From Pseudomonadota bacterium (GTDB lineage Bacteria; Pseudomonadota; Alphaproteobacteria; Rhizobiales; Hyphomicrobiaceae), in contig JAEYPL010000310.1 in assembly GCA_023410905.1 (NCBI GenBank), forward strand, positions 1 through 10,741: a DNA stretch of 10,741 nt, written 5' to 3'. This document shows, piece by piece, positions 6,756 through 10,741 of this stretch; the first letter of the stretch is position 1; the number at the start of each line of letters is the position of its first letter. The translations under genes were made by a program, and so were the position numbers. The notes beneath the pieces were generated by a model. It had not been told where the DNA came from. It ran no database searches and saw only the letters and a list, made by a program, of their open reading frames with translations.

Positions 6756-7691
6756 ATGGCTGTTGCGGCGTCAACTTCGACCCCAGAACGCGTGATCGTG
6801 GCCAAGCCGAAGTGGCGGCCGCTGGAGAACGAGCGCAATCTCGCATGGCTTCTGCTTTTGCCGACGATGGTGCTGCTCGGGCTGTTCATCGCCTACCCGT
6901 TCATGCGCGGCCTGTTGCTGTCGGTGACGGATACCCGCGTCGGCGTTCCCGGTGAGTTCGTCGGACTCGATAACTTCCGGCGGCTCGCATCGGATCCGAT
7001 CTTCCATGCCGTCGTATGGAATACCTGCTGGTACACGTTCGTCACGACGATCTTCAAGCTCGCTCTCGGGCTCTGGCTGGCACTGCTGCTGAACCGGTCC
7101 TTCAGGTTCAAGGCCTTCACGCGCGCCTTCATCCTGCTGCCGTTCATCATTCCGACAGTGCTCTCCACCTTCGCGTGGAAGTGGATGTTCGATCCGACCT
7201 TCAGCGTCCTCAACTGGATGCTCTACCAGACGGGCATAATCCGTACGGCCATCAACTGGCTCGGCGACGGTGATCTCGCCATGCTCTCGATCATCATCGT
7301 CAATATCTGGCGCGGCGTACCGTTCTTCGCGATCTCGCTGCTCGCCGGCCTGCAGACGATCAGCCCCGACTTGAACGAGGCAGCTGCCATCGACGGTGCG
7401 CGGCCTTTGCAGCGCTTCTGGTACATCACATGGCCGCTGCTGCTGCCGGTGACCATGGTCGTGATGCTCTTCTCGGTCATCCAGACCTTCGCCGACTTCC
7501 AGATCGTCTACGTGATGACGGGTGGTGGCCCGGCCAACGCAACGCATCTGTTCGCGACTTACGCCTATCAGCTCGGCGTCGGCACGGGGCTCCTGAGCCA
7601 GGGTGCAGCCGTCTCGCTTGCGATGTTCCCGATCCTCCTGCTGATCGTGATCGTCCAGCTCCTTTACATTCGCCGCGTGGAGGTTCGCTGA
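6756..7691 (+). CDS. ABC importer permease, MalF/UgpA type
   Basis: The 311-residue inner-membrane protein forms one half of the transport channel. A charged cytoplasmic N-terminus (1-28) precedes the first membrane helix at about 29-50, and five more hydrophobic segments follow, near 88-112, 122-142, 174-200, 227-256 and 284-304. The coupling loop NEAAAIDGARPLQRFWYITW (207-226) is the EAA motif that docks onto the ATPase, with the conserved glycine at G214. QTFADFQIVYVMTGGGPAN (243-261) is characteristic of carbohydrate-uptake-1 permeases. ATG 6756 has an AAGGA ten bases upstream (6741-6745). Its TGA overlaps the ATG of the next permease by one base, indicating translational coupling. It pairs with that MalG-type partner as a heterodimer. 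Confidence 0.93.
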   Translation: MAVAASTSTPERVIVAKPKWRPLENERNLAWLLLLPTMVLLGLFIAYPFMRGLLLSVTDTRVGVPGEFVGLDNFRRLASDPIFHAVVWNTCWYTFVTTIFKLALGLWLALLLNRSFRFKAFTRAFILLPFIIPTVLSTFAWKWMFDPTFSVLNWMLYQTGIIRTAINWLGDGDLAMLSIIIVNIWRGVPFFAISLLAGLQTISPDLNEAAAIDGARPLQRFWYITWPLLLPVTMVVMLFSVIQTFADFQIVYVMTGGGPANATHLFATYAYQLGVGTGLLSQGAAVSLAMFPILLLIVIVQLLYIRRVEVR

Positions 7692-8542
7692 TGATCGAAG
7701 GTGCGATCTGGCGCCGCTGGGTGTTCTTCTACATCCCACTAACGCTCTTCCTGATCTTCCTGCTCTTCCCGTTCTACTGGATGCTCATCACGACATTCCG
7801 GCCGGACGGCGAGCTCTATCGACCATGGCGGGCGGCGAACTACACGCCCTTCTGGACGTGGAATCCGACGCTCGATCACATCAGGTATCTTTTCAGCGAG
7901 ACGATGTTCGCGACGTGGCTCTGGAACACCATGTTCATCGCCATTGCGTCGACCATCATCTCGCTCATCTGCGGGGTGTTTGCCGGATATGCGCTCGCGC
8001 GGTTGAATTTCTCGTTCGCAGGCAGCCTGGGCACCGGCATCTTCATCACCTATCTCGTGCCGCAGACGCTGCTCTTCATTCCGCTCTCGGAGATCATCCG
8101 AAACTACAAGCTCGGCGACACGCCATGGTCGCTGATCCTGACCTATCCGACATTCCTCATACCGTTCTGTACGTGGCTCATGATGGGCTACTTCAAGGCG
8201 GTGCCAAAGGAACTGGAGGAATGCGCCCGAATAGATGGCGCATCGCGATGGCAGGCGATGCTCTACATCATCATTCCGGTCGCTATTCCAGGCATTCTCT
8301 CGGCAGGTATCTTCGCCTTCACGCTCTCGTGGAACGAGTTCATCTACGCGCTCGTGTTCCTCTCGAGTCCGGAGCAGAAGACGGTGCCGGTCGGCGTCGT
8401 CTCGGAGCTCATACGTGGCGATGTCTTCTTCTGGGGACCGCTGATGGCGGGCGCGCTGCTCGGATCAATCCCGGTCGCGATCGCCTACTCCTTCTTCGTC
8501 GAACACTACGTTTCTGGCCTCACGGGCTCGGTCAAGGGATAG
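7691..8542 (+). CDS. ABC importer permease, MalG/UgpE type
   Basis: The second channel subunit has 283 residues. Helix 1 is at about 11-33, followed by FRPDGELY, a periplasmic segment common in MalG-like proteins. Further helices are near 76-104, 112-134, 147-168, 193-216 and 250-270. The coupling motif is EECARIDGASRWQAMLYIII (176-195), the MalG version of the EAA loop, with cysteine in place of one alanine. SWNEFIYALVFLSS (213-226) is the family's conserved helix 5 region. ATG 7691 shares its A with the stop codon of the preceding gene and has GGAGG (7679-7683) seven bases upstream, which fixes the start; the longer open frame upstream only reads through the previous gene in another frame. 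Confidence 0.93.
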   Translation: MIEGAIWRRWVFFYIPLTLFLIFLLFPFYWMLITTFRPDGELYRPWRAANYTPFWTWNPTLDHIRYLFSETMFATWLWNTMFIAIASTIISLICGVFAGYALARLNFSFAGSLGTGIFITYLVPQTLLFIPLSEIIRNYKLGDTPWSLILTYPTFLIPFCTWLMMGYFKAVPKELEECARIDGASRWQAMLYIIIPVAIPGILSAGIFAFTLSWNEFIYALVFLSSPEQKTVPVGVVSELIRGDVFFWGPLMAGALLGSIPVAIAYSFFVEHYVSGLTGSVKG

Positions 8543-8549
8543 ACGCACT

Positions 8550-9647
8550 ATGGCAACGGTGAGCATCCGCGAGGTTCACAAGCACTACGACGACTTTCAC
8601 GCCGTGAAGGGCGTGAGCCTCGAAATCAAGGACCACGAGTTCGTGGTTCTCGTCGGGCCTTCGGGCTGCGGCAAGACGACGACGCTCAGGATGGTGGCAG
8701 GTCTCGAGACGATCACCGAGGGGCGGGTCCTGATCGGCGATACGGTGGTGAACGAGCTGCCGCCGATGGATCGCGATATCGCGATGGTCTTCCAGAATTA
8801 TGCGCTCTATCCGCACATGAGCGTCTACGACAACATGGCTTTCGGGCTGAAGATGCGGAAGTTCGACAAGGTCGAGATCAAGCGCCGCGTGGCCGAGGCC
8901 GCCGACATTCTCGGCATCAAGGACCACCTGCACAGAAAGCCGCGGCAGCTTTCAGGTGGGCAGCGTCAGCGCGTTGCGCTCGGCCGGGCGATCGTGCGCA
9001 ATCCACAGGTCTTCTTGTTCGACGAGCCGCTGTCGAACCTCGACGCCAAGCTGCGCGTGCAGATGCGCGTCGAGCTCAAGAAGCTGCATCAGCGGCTCGG
9101 CACGACGGCGATCTATGTCACGCATGATCAGGTCGAGGCCATGACGCTCGGCGATCGCGTCGTCGTCATGAAGGATGGGCTCATTCAGCAGGTGGGCGAG
9201 CCGCTCGATCTCTACAACACGCCGGCGAACAAATACGTCGCCGGCTTCATCGGCTCACCGGCCATGAACTTCGCGGATGTGACCATTGCGAAGAACGGCA
9301 GCGGCCTCGTCGCGACGAACAACGCGATGAATATTGCAGTGCCGGAGCATCTGGCGGCGCCGCTCGGCTCGCACGTCGGAAATGCGGCGACGTTCGGCAT
9401 TCGCCCTGAGGATCTGCGCATTGCCGATGGATCGGATCCCGCACATCAGACCTTCGAGGCGGTCGTTGAGGTTGCCGAGCAGCTCGGATCGGAAATTCTG
9501 CTCGACGTCACGTGCGGTCCGAACAGCATGGTTGCGAGCGTCGATCCGACCGTGCGTGTGAAGCCCGGCGAGAAGATCCGTCTCGCCTTCAATCCGACGC
9601 GCGCGCACTTCTTCGACGGCAAGTCGGAGATGGCGGTGAGGGGGTAG
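8550..9647 (+). CDS. ABC importer ATPase, MalK/UgpC type
   Basis: This 365-residue cytoplasmic ATPase powers the importer as a homodimer. Walker A is GPSGCGKT (36-43), the Q-loop glutamine is Q82 in VFQNYALYPHMSVYDN, the ABC signature is LSGGQRQR (134-141), Walker B is VFLFDEP (154-160), the D-loop is SNLD, and the switch histidine is H192 in THDQVEAMTLGDR. After about residue 235 comes a C-terminal OB/TOBE regulatory domain (FIGSPAMNF, then FGIRPEDLRIA near 288-298), as in MalK, UgpC and MsmK. In some relatives this domain receives regulatory input from other proteins, which cannot be judged here. ATG 8550 lies seven bases after the preceding stop, with AAGGGA (8534-8539) ten bases upstream. 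It is the last gene of the operon; 11 bases separate its stop from that of the opposing gene. Confidence 0.95.
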   Translation: MATVSIREVHKHYDDFHAVKGVSLEIKDHEFVVLVGPSGCGKTTTLRMVAGLETITEGRVLIGDTVVNELPPMDRDIAMVFQNYALYPHMSVYDNMAFGLKMRKFDKVEIKRRVAEAADILGIKDHLHRKPRQLSGGQRQRVALGRAIVRNPQVFLFDEPLSNLDAKLRVQMRVELKKLHQRLGTTAIYVTHDQVEAMTLGDRVVVMKDGLIQQVGEPLDLYNTPANKYVAGFIGSPAMNFADVTIAKNGSGLVATNNAMNIAVPEHLAAPLGSHVGNAATFGIRPEDLRIADGSDPAHQTFEAVVEVAEQLGSEILLDVTCGPNSMVASVDPTVRVKPGEKIRLAFNPTRAHFFDGKSEMAVRG

Positions 9648-9658
9648 GCAGGGCGGGT

Positions 9659-10048
9659 TCAGCTCGATACAAAAGCAGACCCGAAGATGCGCCATGCGCC
9701 GTCGATTCGAGACATAAAGTATGCTTGGCGCCAGCGGCGAACGATGGCCCCGTCCTCTCGCACCAGATCCCAGGTCGCGGTCGCGACCGCGGTAGACGTG
9801 TTGAGAAACTGGATGTCCAGATCGGCATACGTGCAGCTCTTGCAGCCCGCGTTGCGGTAGCTGTCGAGTGCGGTCTGATAGTAGCGCTCGACGTCGGAGT
9901 GTGTAGAGAAGCCCAGCAATGAGCCGTCTTGTCTCAAGGCGATGCCGGGCGCTGCGAACAGCCGGCCGACACGTCGGCCATCGAATGTGGCAAATGCGCC
10001 GGCAAAGTCATCGAAGACCTGCCGAATCTCCTGCTGGGGCTTGTCCAT
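9659..10048 (-). CDS. NTF2/SnoaL-like small protein of unknown function
   Basis: The 129-residue protein has the pattern of the cone-shaped NTF2-like fold: an N-terminal helix pair (EIRQVFDDFAGAFATFDGRR, 7-26), a short strand FAAPGIALRQDG, a helix DVERYYQTALDSYRNAG, then three strands ending RRWRQAYFMSRIDGAWRIFG (104-123). Such proteins include SnoaL-like cyclases, ketosteroid-isomerase-like enzymes and proteins with no known activity, so function is not assigned. A CKSC pair (69-72) in the middle is unusual and might bind metal or form a disulfide. ATG 10048 is preferred, with GGAG nine bases upstream; a TTG at 10063 would add five residues. It lies 45 bases downstream of the flavin-reductase-like gene on the same strand, probably in one transcript, and converges on the importer operon. 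Confidence 0.72.
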   Translation of the reverse strand: MDKPQQEIRQVFDDFAGAFATFDGRRVGRLFAAPGIALRQDGSLLGFSTHSDVERYYQTALDSYRNAGCKSCTYADLDIQFLNTSTAVATATWDLVREDGAIVRRWRQAYFMSRIDGAWRIFGSAFVSS

Positions 10049-10093
10049 CTCGCGTTTCTCCAATCGGCCGCGGCGGCAGAAACCGCCATCACG

Positions 10094-10741
10094 TCAGCGA
10101 TACTTCCCGTCCCACCCTGCAGGAACGCCGAGGACCTTGCCGTCCTTGTCGACCTCGGGACGGTTCATGGAGAACGTCGTCTCGGGCGTGACAACGGCGT
10201 ATTCCATGTAGCCCATGCGGCCGAGCGGGCGCATCTCGGAGGTGTTGACGATGCCGTCCTTGATGTAGCGGTCGTCGTTGTGAAGGCCGACGAGGTAGCC
10301 GACGACCATGCTGAACCCGCCGCGCTGCGGCGCGATGGCCGGAAGCTCGATGACCTGATGCAGCTTGCACTCGAAGACGGCGGCGGCTTCCTTCACGTAT
10401 GGCGCCTTGACCATCTTGCCGCGCACGCCGGTGAGACCTGCGAGCGGAAACTCGTCGACGTTGGCGGGCACCGCGGCCGAGGACATGTTCATGTGCTCGC
10501 GCAGGTCCCAGGTCGACATCGAGCAGGTGAACTCGCCGTTCTCCTGGATGTTGCGCAGCGAGTCCTTCACGCCGCCCGTGCCGAACACGACGTAGTGAGG
10601 CCGGTCGCCGACGGCATTGAAGAATCTGTATGGGGCGAGATTGGCAATGCCCTCATTGCTGACCGTGCCGATCCAGCCGATCGGACGCGGTGCCACGAGC
10701 GCCTTGAAGGGGTCATGCTTGAGGCCGTGCTTATTCTGGAT
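10094..10741 (-). CDS. Flavin reductase-like FMN-binding split-barrel protein, 5'-truncated
   Basis: The frame is open from the right edge to a TGA at 10096-10094, giving 215 residues without the N-terminus. The segment VAPRPIGWIGTVSNEGIANL near the start, then APYRFFNAVGDRPHYVVFG and KDSLRNIQENGEFTCSM, is the classic flavin reductase-like/split-barrel pattern: the PRPIGW strand, the NLAPYSFF-type loop that contacts FMN phosphate, and the KDTLRN..ETGEF helix. Members reduce or carry FMN, and some support two-component monooxygenases, while many relatives of this branch have unknown roles. A GTG at 10696 is not taken as the start, because coding-like sequence (IQNKHGLKHDPFKAL) continues upstream of it to the window end and PRPIGW would otherwise be too close to the N-terminus. 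It likely heads a transcript that includes the NTF2-like gene. Confidence 0.85.
   Translation of the reverse strand: MQNKHGLKHDPFKALVAPRPIGWIGTVSNEGIANLAPYRFFNAVGDRPHYVVFGTGGVKDSLRNIQENGEFTCSMSTWDLREHMNMSSAAVPANVDEFPLAGLTGVRGKMVKAPYVKEAAAVFECKLHQVIELPAIAPQRGGFSMVVGYLVGLHNDDRYIKDGIVNTSEMRPLGRMGYMEYAVVTPETTFSMNRPEVDKDGKVLGVPAGWDGKYR

Noticed and set aside
5793..7739. Long minus-strand frames opposite the binding protein and first permease (5793-6728 and 6771-7739)
   Set aside because: Both lie antisense to genes with clear motifs and ribosome sites. Their translations are charged and low in structure.
7825..8562. Plus-strand frame of 245 codons inside the second permease gene
   Set aside because: It is an alternate frame of the MalG-type gene, whose membrane helices and EAA loop identify the true frame.
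9648..9658. Bidirectional terminator between ATPase and NTF2-like genes
   Set aside because: The gap is only 11 bases and I saw no stem with a U-tract in it or just beyond either stop.
1..10741. CRISPR array, tRNA/rRNA gene, insertion sequence, phage or defence genes
   Set aside because: No regularly spaced direct repeats, transposase motifs, recognisable tRNA cloverleaf, or toxin/nuclease signatures were seen. Codon and GC style look uniform by eye.

Overview
The window is about 10.7 kb of GC-rich DNA with dense, ordinary bacterial coding. Protein signatures (a CUT1-type sugar ABC operon with a Tat-exported binding protein, an ACT-less threonine/serine dehydratase, GlmM) fit an alphaproteobacterium, most likely Hyphomicrobiales. 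The GC-rich palindromic repeat near the left edge is of a kind I associate with Bradyrhizobium-like genomes. The order-level call is inference from style, not a search result.

Layout: (1) the tail of a + strand gene ends at 94. (2) A convergent gap, 95-320, holds an inverted pair of palindromic repeats and a minus-strand intrinsic terminator. (3) A minus-strand MFS transporter (321-1469) and a minus-strand PLP-dependent threonine/serine dehydratase (1664-2650) are separated by 194 bp containing two long hairpins. (4) A 326-bp divergent gap leads to glmM (2977-4332), which is followed after 34 bp by a crotonase-family gene (4367-5146) lacking both classical catalytic glutamates. (5) After a 157-bp gap with a possible promoter comes a complete four-gene carbohydrate-type ABC importer: binding protein, two permeases and ATPase (5304-9647). 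Tandem hairpins separate the binding protein gene from the permeases. (6) Two minus-strand genes converge on the importer: an NTF2/SnoaL-like small protein and a flavin-reductase-like FMN split-barrel protein, which runs off the right edge.

How they work together: the importer forms one functional unit. The binding protein would capture a sugar, polyol or similar solute in the periplasm, two MalF/MalG-like subunits form the channel, and a MalK/UgpC-like ATPase drives transport. No regulator or catabolic enzyme lies beside it to fix the substrate. GlmM serves cell-envelope precursor synthesis (UDP-GlcNAc). The remaining genes look like metabolic accessory genes without a shared pathway.

I found no convincing new multi-gene system. 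The items most worth a second look are the two intergenic hairpin/repeat elements and the crotonase with the altered active site.
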